A DNA stretch of 64,000 bases from Mesonia sediminis (lineage in GTDB: Bacteria > Bacteroidota > Bacteroidia > Flavobacteriales > Flavobacteriaceae). This document shows positions 1 to 6,727 of the stretch, piece after piece. The notes below the pieces were generated by a model. That model was not told the DNA's origin and did not search any database. It was given only the letters and a program-made list of their open reading frames with translations. The translations under genes and the position numbers were made by a program. Within the stretch, counting starts at the first letter, position 1, and every line of letters begins with the position of its first letter. The stretch lies in contig NZ_JBHULZ010000026.1 of NCBI RefSeq assembly GCF_042684705.1, positions 1 through 64,000 on the forward strand, written 5' to 3'.

Positions 1-2
1 TC

Positions 3-107
3 GCTGCCCATAACAAAGCTCTAGCCCAAGCCGACAAGGATACTAAAACTGAGATAAAAAAAGAGATTGCCCAACGTAAGGTACAACGTGTGAAATACGA
101 ACAGTGA
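3..107 (+). CDS. 3' end of an unidentified gene (partial at window edge)
   Basis: Thirty-four sense codons are open from the left edge to a TGA at 105-107. The peptide is rich in Ala, Lys, Glu and Gln and would form a charged helix, ending RVKYEQ. It has no visible start and is too short to assign to a family. It ends 7 bases before the left inverted repeat of the IS3 remnant, so the insertion lies just behind this gene, or the gene end was itself changed by the insertion. It could also be a chance open frame. Confidence 0.35.
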   Translation, partial: AAHNKALAQADKDTKTEIKKEIAQRKVQRVKYEQ

Positions 108-113
108 ACTTTC

Positions 114-476
114 CTGAAATAGGTTGACTAAAAATTAAACCATTAATTATAGTCACTTATGAAAATACAAAATGAACACTGGCGAAAAAGCAGTACCTGA
201 AAACATTTACAGAACTCTATAACACGAATACGGTTTAAAACAAACGATTAAAAACACTGAATTAGCGCAGAAAATGACAGCACAAGCAGTGTATATTTAC
301 AATAACCTAAGAACACATTTTAGCCTGCATTTAAGAAAGCCAGCTGAAGGCCACTAAAATCCAACAATCAAATACAGATCCTATCGAAAAAATAATGTAA
401 ATTTACCTGAACTTACTATCTAAAAGTAGTAGTTAATCAACCAAAAAAGACCGTAAAAAAGGTCAACCTATTTCAG
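114..476 (+). mobile_element. Internally deleted IS3-family element with intact ends
   Basis: The two ends form a perfect 15-bp inverted repeat: CTGAAATAGGTTGAC at 114-128 and its reverse complement at 462-476. The probable true tips are TG...CA (115-475), as is usual for IS3-family elements. Between them is only the 3' part of the transposase orfB (see 172-423), so about 360 bp remain of an element that should be well over 1 kb. The element is non-autonomous and looks like a deletion derivative. A second degraded copy with the same right end lies at 1970-2407. The family is assigned from the encoded peptide and the tips; the exact IS name is not known. Confidence 0.8.
172..423 (+). pseudogene. 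IS3-family transposase orfB, C-terminal remnant
   Basis: This frame reads as the C-terminal part of an IS3-type transposase: an EYGLKQTIKNTELAQ stretch from 226, the hallmark AVYIYNNLRTHFSL segment, then LRKPAE and a terminal NVNLPELTI. The family normally has YxYNxxRPHxSLxxxxPxxxH here. The frame is interrupted by TAA at 220-222 and another stop just after the PAEGH segment. The catalytic DDE core is missing. Not functional. The same peptide region recurs at 1970-2354. Confidence 0.85.
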
Positions 477-516
477 TATAATACAATTTAGCAGTACCGT
501 TTTTATTATAAAGTGA

Positions 517-1449
517 ATGAAAAATACAATCCTATACTTTTTACTATTTTTTTCTTTAAACCTTTTTGGTCAAAAGTTCATCGTTGTCGATAAGGACACT
601 TATGATTTAGTAGAGTCTGTATCTTTTACAATTTATAAAGACAATAAGGTGGTTTATCAAGATGTTACTAAAAACAATAAAGCAACCATTATTCCCGAAG
701 ACCTTCAGTATGATAAAATAAAATTTACTAAAACACACTATAGAACGTATACGCTAGAAACACAAAATTTGAATGAAGCCGTTTACCTATCTAAGGAGCA
801 TATTCAGTTAGACGATCTGGTAATTTCCACAAAAAAAGAAGGCTCTATAATTTTTGGGGAATCAAATAGGATTATAAACTCCCAAAGCAAATTCATTACA
901 TCAGAAATAGATTCTGGTATAATTTTCAAAAACCATCACAGCAATTTAGATATTAGCCAGACCATTTTCTATGTTGACAAAGTAAAGTTCAAAACAGCTT
1001 ATAAAATCCACTTTTTTGAAGTCGAAGAAAGTTTGCCTTCAGGTAATTTACAAACGCTTCATTTTATTAAAAAGATTTATTCAACCGATACCCTTTACTT
1101 AAATCCTAAGCAAAAAAACAGAATTGAGATTGAGCACAAAGAGGATATTTTATTTGAAGAAGGCAAAACACTTTTTGTTTGTATAGAGCTTTTATACTAT
1201 TTAAATGAAAATCATCAAAAATTTACTCCAACAAATAAAGACAAAACAAAATTGAAATTTCAGTTTTCCAACGAAAATAATTATTACGCCAAGACATATA
1301 ATATAACTAAAGGTAAAGAATCTGTTTATTTAGAAAATAGTAACCTAATGGTTAAATATGATTTTGCTAATTTCCTGTTTAAAACCCCATCTAAAAGAAT
1401 TCTTATAACTCCAGCAATCCAACTACAAGCAAAGGAAGTAAAATTATAA
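517..1449 (+). CDS. Secreted protein with carboxypeptidase-regulatory-like N-terminal domain, function unknown
   Basis: A 310-residue protein beginning with a clear Sec signal peptide (about residues 1-19, hydrophobic, ending LFGQ). Residues about 20-100 resemble the beta-sandwich regulatory domain common in Bacteroidota exported proteins (a VVDKDTYDLVESVSF strand, ending with LDDLVIS). The rest has no family I recognise; it is Lys-, Phe- and Tyr-rich. It is likely periplasmic or surface located. The gene starts 41 bp after the right end of the IS3 remnant, so its original promoter may be lost or replaced by element-derived sequence. The IS ends in GTATAATA, which could act as a promoter (inference). 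No frame disruption is visible. Confidence 0.7.
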   Translation: MKNTILYFLLFFSLNLFGQKFIVVDKDTYDLVESVSFTIYKDNKVVYQDVTKNNKATIIPEDLQYDKIKFTKTHYRTYTLETQNLNEAVYLSKEHIQLDDLVISTKKEGSIIFGESNRIINSQSKFITSEIDSGIIFKNHHSNLDISQTIFYVDKVKFKTAYKIHFFEVEESLPSGNLQTLHFIKKIYSTDTLYLNPKQKNRIEIEHKEDILFEEGKTLFVCIELLYYLNENHQKFTPTNKDKTKLKFQFSNENNYYAKTYNITKGKESVYLENSNLMVKYDFANFLFKTPSKRILITPAIQLQAKEVKL

Positions 1450-1622
1450 AACAAAAAAACCTATTGCCAATAACTAAGCGTTCCCCAATGAAAAATCGGG
1501 GCAAGCTGTGTGGCCGGTACAGCTTGTCCCGACTTCTTTTTTCGGGAGCCTAACATGAACGCCGTGTTGACTAACCCGGCTGTTTGTCGGTTGGTACTAT
1601 GGGGATTAATCTATTGCTGTGC
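1450..1622. other. Non-coding stretch with a strong stem-loop, ending at the assembly gap
   Basis: A 13-bp stem with a 9-base loop lies at 1497-1531 (left arm 1497-1509, right arm 1519-1531, one G-T pair), followed by a smaller CCCGA/TCGGG hairpin. GCGTTC upstream and GAACGC downstream can pair around the whole structure. It sits 47 bases after the stop of the upstream gene and is not followed by a T tract, so it does not look like a simple terminator. The sequence is more GC-rich than its surroundings. Its family is unknown; an integron attC site was considered and not supported. Confidence 0.4.
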
Positions 1623-1708
1623 NNNNNNNNNNNNNNNNNNNNNNNNNNNNNNNNNNNNNNNNNNNNNNNNNNNNNNNNNNNNNNNNNNNNNNNNNNNNNN
1701 NNNNNNNN
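1623..1708. other. Assembly gap (86 Ns)
   Basis: A run of 86 undetermined bases. It lies between two copies of the same IS3 family, where short-read assemblies commonly break. The real length of the missing sequence cannot be judged, and any open frame running through it is meaningless. Confidence 0.98.
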
Positions 1709-1969
1709 TTTAGAGATGATTAGCAACATTTCTTTTCTTAGCGGTAGACTTAGGATACCCAAAAAGCTTATAAATTACACCTCTTTGCGTATTGAATGGT
1801 TTATTGCTATCACTTTATGGGGTTTTTCTTGATTTTGGGGTGTAGCATTCTATTACGTCTTGAAGAAGCGTTTTTCATTATCTTTTAATTTTGTTTTTTG
1901 AGTCGTTCAATCCAATATTCTGGTGGTTTACTATAGGCATTCCCTTTTTTGGGAAGTCTATATCCGGCT
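1709..1969. other. Unassigned sequence between the gap and the second IS3 remnant
   Basis: No convincing gene on either strand. A minus-strand frame ending at 1885 gives a peptide ending PPEYWIERLKKQN, which could be the tail of a broken gene, but its upstream part overlaps transposase-coding sequence and is probably chance. The junction with the IS3 remnant falls near 1965-1970. Confidence 0.4.
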
Positions 1970-2407
1970 ATGGCTATTAAAAATAGAAAATACTCCAATG
2001 AAAAATTGATTCACCGCTCTAACAGAAGTTTTCAATACCGTAACCCCAATTACACCCAATTTGCTAAAAAAAAATAATAGTGTTATAAGTATGAACGAAC
2101 AGTATGATCCCTATGAAAACGTAGTTTAAGAATGTATTTACAATACCCTTTAATATAAATATAAACTAAAACAAACGATTAAAAACTCCGAATTAGCGCA
2201 GGAAATGACAGCACAAGCCGTGTATATTTACAATAACTTAAGAACACATTTTAGCCTGGATTTAAGAAAGCCAGCTCAAGTACATAAAAATTCAACAATC
2301 AAATACAGAGCCTATCGAAAAAATGATGTAAATTTATCTGAACTAATTATTTAAAAGTAATAGTTAATCAACCAAAAAAAACCGTAAAAAAGGTCAACCT
2401 ATTTCAG
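1970..2407 (+). mobile_element. Degraded IS3-family element, right part only
   Basis: From 1970 the plus strand encodes a decayed orfB: MAIKNRKYSNEKLIHRS (corresponding to the HSDRG region of the DDE core), then QYRNPNYTQFAKK, and after a frame change EQYDPYEN, KQTIKNSELAQ and AVYIYNNLRTHFSLDLRKPAQ, ending at 2354. Several stops and frameshifts are present. The right inverted repeat GTCAACCTATTTCAG is at 2393-2407, identical to that of the first copy. No left end is visible, so the left part was lost at or before 1970. Both copies point the same way. Confidence 0.8.
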
Positions 2408-2412
2408 TATAA

Positions 2413-2791
2413 TCCAGAATTGTGAATCCTGATAAAATGACAAATTACTTTATCTCTAAAAGTAGCGGACGATTGGAAACGGGAAGTGAGGTGATTTGGA
2501 AATTTCCAGAATTTGAGGAACAATTTCCAATAACATGTTAAAACTGATAAGTATGACGCTATTTCATTTGTTTGGGATCCCGAGACCACTGTGAATATAA
2601 CATTAGAAAATATGGCAGACGGAAGTACTCTAGTGAAAGTAAACGAAAATGGAAAAGAATTTAGTGAAGACAATCTGAAATGGGCCCTGGAAAATTCAGG
2701 AGGATGGGCAAATTTCTTAGCTTGCTTGAAAGCTTACCTGGAATATGGAATACAACTCAGAAAAGGAGCTTTTGACTTTATGCGAAAATAA
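2413..2791 (+). pseudogene. SRPBCC/AHSA1-type domain protein, 5'-truncated and frameshifted
   Basis: The reading frame opens directly behind the IS3 right end and gives NPDKMTNYFISKSSGRLETG, VIWKFPEFEEQFPI, then after a single shift near 2535-2540 DKYDAISFVWDPETTV and a long C-terminal part ending with a helix (NFLACLKAYLEYGIQLRKG). This is the pattern of AHSA1-like SRPBCC proteins: a beta grip with a PExE.. segment, SFxW strand and closing C-terminal helix. The first roughly 30-40 residues are missing, replaced by the IS end. A 66-residue start-to-stop piece at 2591-2791 remains but would be only half a domain. It lies 20 bp upstream of the DUF2200 gene. Confidence 0.7.
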
Positions 2792-2811
2792 CCGAATAAA
2801 AATTAAAATAA

Positions 2812-3183
2812 ATGAAAGTTACCGCTAAAAAGAACGAACAGATTGCCAAAATGACCTTTGCATCGGTTTACCCACATTATGTGACCAAGGTTGAAAAGAA
2901 AGGAAGAACAAAACAAGAACTTCATCAAGTAATTGAATGGCTCACCGGTTATGATGAAAATAACTTGCAGTCACTTATCGAAGAAAAAGCCACCTTTGAA
3001 GCCTTTTTTCAAAAAGCAAATTTGCATCCCAATGCACATTTAATTAAAGGTGTTATTTGCGGCTACCGAATTGAGGATATTGAGGACGAGTTCGAAATTT
3101 ACAGACAAGTTCGATATTTAGACAAATTGGTTGATGAATTGGCAAAAGGACGAAAAATGGAGAAAATCTTAAGGGAAGCTTAA
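2812..3183 (+). CDS. DUF2200 family protein
   Basis: A 123-residue soluble protein matching the DUF2200 pattern throughout: MTFASVYPHYVTKVEKKGRTK near the N-terminus, VIEWLTGYD in the middle and HLIKGVICGYRIEDIEDEF in the C-terminal half. Length agrees with the family (about 115-125). Function is unknown. It appears intact although the neighbours on both sides are broken. It follows the SRPBCC pseudogene by 20 bp and may have been co-transcribed with it; pairs of small genes like these are often accessory. Confidence 0.85.
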   Translation: MKVTAKKNEQIAKMTFASVYPHYVTKVEKKGRTKQELHQVIEWLTGYDENNLQSLIEEKATFEAFFQKANLHPNAHLIKGVICGYRIEDIEDEFEIYRQVRYLDKLVDELAKGRKMEKILREA

Positions 3184-3370
3184 AATAAGCTGCGTTGTTA
3201 TAAAAGTATGCTTTTAATCATGCCAAATGTTTCATTGAAAATTGAGAGATGAAAGGATAGCGTGTTTTGAGCTTGGAAAAACTATCAAGACCAACTATAA
3301 GCAATTATAAATCTGAATTACTAAAATAACTACTTGTAATTTAGTGTTATTTTTGAAAGCGTTCAAATTA

Positions 3371-3703
3371 ATGAAATTAGTATTTAATAAATCGTACAAA
3401 ATGCTAACCATAACCAATATGCTATGCGTATTGACACCAATTGTAGTATACGGTTTATAGATATATGCCTATAATTCAGGCCAAAGCCAAACCGAACGCA
3501 TTCAGATATTTAAAAGTTACTTACCTCAATGGCTAAGAGGAAGGTTTAGGGCTAACTATTTAGGTTTGCTTTTCTGTACCATCGCATTAATTCTTAGCAG
3601 CCTTGCCAAAAAAAACATCAATAGGTTGTATCTTATCATTAACACTACAGTGATAATTTTGAGTATCGTATTTTTTTGCTTATTTCTTTTATCATTAATT
3701 TAA
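3371..3703 (+). pseudogene. Small membrane protein ORF interrupted by one in-frame TAG
   Basis: Translation from ATG 3371 to TAA 3701-3703 gives a 110-codon frame broken only by TAG at 3458-3460 (codon 30). The product would have hydrophobic helices at about residues 13-35, 68-80 and 88-110, with a polar loop (SGQSQTERIQIF, PQWLRGRF) between the first two. The even frame quality on both sides of the stop points to recent inactivation, or less likely to a sequencing error. The family is not recognised. Upstream 3184-3370 shows nothing else. Confidence 0.55.
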
Positions 3704-3861
3704 GGCTTTTGATTTATCCTAAAAAAATCAGGTTATCCCTTTAGTGTTTTTTAGCATAATTACTGAATGCGTCTACCTTCAAAATCTAATTATATGATAA
3801 TAAGTGGAATTATAGGATTTTAATCGATTAGCGTTTTAAATAGTTAGGAAAGAATTAAAAA

Positions 3862-3895
3862 AATTCCCTATTCGCGTAAACACCAATAGGGAATT
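3862..3895 (-). terminator. Rho-independent terminator of trpB2
   Basis: An 11-bp perfect stem (3862-3872 with 3885-3895, AATTCCCTATT arms) with a 12-base loop. Read on the minus strand it runs into TTTTTTT. It begins 23 bp behind the trpB2 stop codon. Confidence 0.85.
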
Positions 3896-3917
3896 ATTTT
3901 AGCACATTAATTAACCT

Positions 3918-5303
3918 TCAATAAGTCAATTCTTTTAAAAAGTTATCGGGTTGATAACGCTTAATTTTATCTAAACTTTTTTGCACAGCCGTATTATCTA
4001 CGCGGTGATTGGTGAGCTTATTGTCTAAATAATCGCCATAAGCCGCCATATCAACAAATCCGTGACCCGATAGGTTAAACACTATTGTTTTTTGAGCGCC
4101 TTCAATTTTGGCTTGCTCTACTTCCCGAATAACTTGTGCTATAGCGTGGGTTGATTCTGGTGCAGCAACAATTCCTTCCGCTTTAGCGAATAGTATTCCA
4201 GCTTCAAAACAGGTAAGTTGATCAATAGCTTTTGCCTCAATAAAACCGTCTTTTAAAAGCTGACTACATAAAACACTAGCGCCATGGTAGCGCAAGCCAC
4301 CAGCGTGAATTCCTGCCGGTACAAAATTATGACCTAAGGTATACATTGGCATTAATGGAGTATAGCCTTGATTATCACCAAAATCATACCTGAATTTCCC
4401 TTGTGTAAGCTTTGGGCAACTACTGGGTTCTACCGCTACAAATCGCGTATTGGAAGTTCCTTGCATTTTTTCCTTTAAAAAAGGAAAAGCTAAACCAGCA
4501 AAATTAGAACCTCCACCCAACGGGGCAACAATTACATCGGCTTGGGCATTGTCCATTGCCAATTGTTTTTGCGTTTCCAAACCAATTATAGTCTGGTGCA
4601 AAAGCACGTGATTTAACACCGAACCCAAAGAATATTTTGTATCATTTTCTTGCACGGCTCGCTCTACTGCCTCAGATATTGCTATACCCAAGCTTCCGGT
4701 ATGATTTGGATCGTCTTCTAAAACAGCTCTTCCCGCTTGGGTGCGTTGCGACGGACTAGCGTATACATTTGCTCCAAAAGTATTCATCAAAATTTTTCGA
4801 TAGGGTTTTTGTTTAAAACTTACATTCACCATATATACCTCACACTCCAAGTCAAATTGTGCACAGGCATACGCTAAGGCCGTTCCCCATTGTCCTGCTC
4901 CGGTTTCGGTGGTTAATTTTTTAATTCCCTCTTCTTTGTTGTAGTAAGCTTGGGCAAGCGCCGTGTTAGGCTTGTGCGACCCACTTGGGCTAACGCCTTC
5001 GTACTTGTAATAAATTTTACCCGAATAACCCAATGCTTTCTCTAAACCACTAGCCCGAAAAAGCGGAGAAGGCCTGTAAACACGGTATTTTTCTAAAACC
5101 TCATCGGGAATATCAATATAGCGTTCCTGACTCATTTCCTGTGCTATCAAGGCTTTAGGTAAAATGGGTTCTAAAGCTTCTGGCGCCAGTGGTTCTAAGG
5201 TTTTAGGGTCTAATGGAGGTAATGGTTTCTGTGCCATATCGGCCACAATATTATACCATTGCTTAGGCATTTCGTTTTCGGGTAGATAAATCTTTTTTGT
5301 CAT
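3918..5303 (-). CDS. trpB2: Tryptophan synthase beta chain, TrpB2 type
   Basis: A 461-residue PLP enzyme joining indole and serine to give tryptophan. The PLP lysine is K111 in SPSGSHKPNTA, followed by ETGAGQWG (133-140) and the phosphate-binding GGGSN (263-267). The N-terminal extension of about 75 residues, with the LPPLDPKTLEPL segment, and the total length separate TrpB2 from the shorter TrpB1 (about 400). No trpA or other trp gene is in the window, so it stands alone; TrpB2 enzymes are thought to work partly without TrpA. The gene is preceded by a Trp-rich leader peptide and a terminator hairpin, so expression should fall when charged tRNA-Trp is plentiful. This regulation supports the tryptophan role. 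Confidence 0.92.
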   Translation of the reverse strand: MTKKIYLPENEMPKQWYNIVADMAQKPLPPLDPKTLEPLAPEALEPILPKALIAQEMSQERYIDIPDEVLEKYRVYRPSPLFRASGLEKALGYSGKIYYKYEGVSPSGSHKPNTALAQAYYNKEEGIKKLTTETGAGQWGTALAYACAQFDLECEVYMVNVSFKQKPYRKILMNTFGANVYASPSQRTQAGRAVLEDDPNHTGSLGIAISEAVERAVQENDTKYSLGSVLNHVLLHQTIIGLETQKQLAMDNAQADVIVAPLGGGSNFAGLAFPFLKEKMQGTSNTRFVAVEPSSCPKLTQGKFRYDFGDNQGYTPLMPMYTLGHNFVPAGIHAGGLRYHGASVLCSQLLKDGFIEAKAIDQLTCFEAGILFAKAEGIVAAPESTHAIAQVIREVEQAKIEGAQKTIVFNLSGHGFVDMAAYGDYLDNKLTNHRVDNTAVQKSLDKIKRYQPDNFLKELTY

Positions 5304-5331
5304 AAAATAAAAAATTAAAAATTGATAAAAT

Positions 5332-5369
5332 AAAAAAGCCCGTCTGTAAAAATTTACAGACGGGCTTTT
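5332..5369 (-). promoter_or_regulatory. Attenuator terminator hairpin of the trpB2 leader
   Basis: Perfect inverted repeat with arms AAGCCCGTCTGT (minus strand) around a short A/T loop, followed on the minus strand by TTTTTT. It lies between the leader peptide stop (5390) and the trpB2 start (5303). The 5' arm (minus, 5366-5356) can instead pair with ACAGGCGTGCT inside the leader-peptide coding region (minus, 5423-5413), 10 of 11 positions including one G-U. That gives the antiterminator expected if the ribosome stalls at the Trp codons. Confidence 0.9.
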
Positions 5370-5389
5370 CTCTCGAAGAGATTATAACT

Positions 5390-5470
5390 TTAATATATAC
5401 CAATAGCAAAGTAGCACGCCTGTTTTAAGCTGTGCCACCACCACGTTGTATTTAAAGTTAGTTTTCTCAT
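5390..5470 (-). CDS. trpL: trp leader peptide (attenuator)
   Basis: A 26-codon ORF starting ATG at 5470 whose residues 10-12 are three consecutive tryptophans (TTWWWHS) and which ends CYFAIGIY. Trp is the rarest residue, so three in a row in a short ORF upstream of a tryptophan synthase gene, followed by a terminator, is the classic attenuation layout. The longer frame reaching back to 5572 is not needed: the promoter at 5479-5507 starts transcription just upstream of this ATG. The stop is 20 bp before the terminator stem. Confidence 0.9.
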   Translation of the reverse strand: MRKLTLNTTWWWHSLKQACYFAIGIY

Positions 5471-5478
5471 TATGTGTG

Positions 5479-5507
5479 CAAAGTTATTTAAACTTTTTAC
5501 TTTCAAA
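5479..5507 (-). promoter_or_regulatory. Bacteroidota-type promoter for the trp leader
   Basis: On the minus strand TTTG (5507-5504) is followed after 17 bases by TAACTTTG (5486-5479), a full match to the Bacteroidota -7 consensus TAnnTTTG with a -33 TTTG. Transcription would start within a few bases of the leader ATG at 5470, so the leader mRNA would have almost no 5' untranslated region. Confidence 0.7.
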
Positions 5508-5679
5508 AAATAATAAAGGAAAAAAAATTTAAGCATAATTACTATTTTCTCGTACAACTTTTTAATTATCAAATATTTAAATCATCAAAAAAATCACAGA
5601 AATCAGCAAAAATATTTCGTTCTTAAATATTTAACATGATTTTTCAGTTTGTTTTTTACAGATTTTAATTTGTTTAAAT

Positions 5680-5687
5680 TAGCTTTG
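5680..5687 (+). promoter_or_regulatory. Promoter -7 box for the histidine operon
   Basis: TAGCTTTG fits the Bacteroidota -7 consensus TAnnTTTG exactly and lies 18 bases before the leader ATG at 5706. No good TTTG is found at the usual -33 distance, so the upstream element is weak or different. Confidence 0.6.
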
Positions 5688-5705
5688 TAGCCTAAACAAA
5701 ACGAA

Positions 5706-5783
5706 ATGTACTTTATAAACTTACATCATCATCATTTTCATATTTGCTCATCAGGCGAAGTGAAAAGGGTATGTTGTATGTAA
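5706..5783 (+). CDS. hisL: his leader peptide (attenuator)
   Basis: A 25-codon ORF, ATG 5706 to TAA 5781-5783. Residues 7-10 and 12 are histidine (NLHHHHFHICSS), encoded by CAT codons. It is followed by a terminator (5806-5838) and then the his operon, the same arrangement as enterobacterial hisL although the peptide differs. Ribosome stalling at the His codons when charged tRNA-His is scarce should favour the antiterminator and allow transcription of hisG onwards. Confidence 0.92.
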   Translation: MYFINLHHHHFHICSSGEVKRVCCM

Positions 5784-5805
5784 AGCAAACTATATTTTTT
5801 AAACA

Positions 5806-5838
5806 AACCGTCTGAGTAAATCAGGCGGTTTTTTTTTT
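5806..5838 (+). promoter_or_regulatory. Attenuator terminator of the his operon
   Basis: Stem AACCGTCTGA (5806-5815) with TCAGGCGGTT (5821-5830), one G-U pair, loop GTAAA, followed by a run of T to 5838. The 5' arm segment CGTCTGA (5809-5815) can alternatively pair with TCAGGCG at 5751-5757 inside the leader peptide, a copy of the 3' arm, giving the antiterminator. A second alternative hairpin pairs 5810-5822 with 5839-5851 (13 bp, perfect). Confidence 0.9.
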
Positions 5839-5869
5839 GATTTACTCAGACCTATTTATCCAAAAAACA

Positions 5870-6727
5870 ATGAGTAAATTAAAAATTGCTATTCAAAAAA
5901 AAGGTCGCTTGTATGAAGAATCCATTCAACTTTTAAAAGAAAGCGGCTTAAATTTTAAGGAAGGAAACAATCAGTTAAAGATTGTGGTTGAAAATTTTGC
6001 GCTAGAAATTCTACTGCTTCGCAACGCCGATATTCCAGAATATGTTGAAGATGGCATTGTTGACCTCGGTATTGTAGGCGAAAACATTTTAATAGAGCAG
6101 CAGGTCGATTATGATGTTTTAAGGAAATTGGGTTTTGCCTCCTGCAGACTCTCTTTGGCTATTCCCAAAGCTGAAAATTACAACGATATTTCTGCTTTAA
6201 CTCAAAAGAGAATAGCTACCTCCTATCCCAATACCCTTCGCGCTTACTTAACCAAAAATAATATTCAAGCCGAAATTCACACCCTCTCAGGTTCAGTTGA
6301 AATTGCTCCCAACATTGGTCTAGCCGATGCAGTTTGCGACCTGGTTAGCTCTGGCACAACGCTATTTAATAATGGCTTACGTGAGGTAGAAACCATTCTT
6401 AATTCTGAAGCAGTGCTGATTAAGTCTCAAAAAATCAATTCCGTAAAACAAAAAAGCATAGATAAATTGGTCTTTAGAATGGATGCCGTTTTAAGACCTA
6501 AGAAAAGTAAATATGTCTTACTTAACGTACCCAATGATAAAATTAATGCGGTAAGCCAAATTTTACCCGTTTTAAAAAGCCCCACGGTTTTGCCTCTCGC
6601 CCAGCCAGGCTGGAGTTCGCTGCACTCTGTTATCGACGAAAATCAATTTTGGTCGGTTATAGATCAGCTAAAAGCTGCAGGTGCCGAAGATATATTAATC
6701 ATCCCCATCATTAAAATGGTTTTATAA
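5870..6727 (+). CDS. hisG: ATP phosphoribosyltransferase HisG (long form)
   Basis: First enzyme of histidine synthesis: condenses ATP and PRPP to phosphoribosyl-ATP. The 285-residue length and a C-terminal ACT-like domain (from about residue 215) mark the long, self-regulated form inhibited by histidine, needing no HisZ. The PRPP loop is at 157-169 (DLVSSGTTLFNNG), with GIVDLGIVGENIL at 62-74. ATG 5870 is chosen over the in-frame TTG at 5837 because the latter lies inside the terminator T run and the family begins MSKLKIAIQKKGR. First structural gene of the operon, 86 bp after the leader peptide; overlaps hisD by one base. Confidence 0.97.
   Translation: MSKLKIAIQKKGRLYEESIQLLKESGLNFKEGNNQLKIVVENFALEILLLRNADIPEYVEDGIVDLGIVGENILIEQQVDYDVLRKLGFASCRLSLAIPKAENYNDISALTQKRIATSYPNTLRAYLTKNNIQAEIHTLSGSVEIAPNIGLADAVCDLVSSGTTLFNNGLREVETILNSEAVLIKSQKINSVKQKSIDKLVFRMDAVLRPKKSKYVLLNVPNDKINAVSQILPVLKSPTVLPLAQPGWSSLHSVIDENQFWSVIDQLKAAGAEDILIIPIIKMVL

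Noticed and set aside
1480..1562. Integron attC site near GCCTAAC
   Set aside because: The required pairing of RYYYAAC at the left with GTTRRRY at the right is not found; GTT is on the left and AAC on the right.
1510..1832. Open frames crossing the N gap
   Set aside because: They are produced by undetermined bases and have no coding character.
1885..1969. Minus-strand peptide ending PPEYWIERLKKQN
   Set aside because: No start codon of its own, its upstream part overlaps transposase-coding sequence, and no family was recognised.
5390..5572. 60-residue reading of the trp leader ORF
   Set aside because: The promoter lies inside it; the transcript starts just before the internal ATG at 5470.
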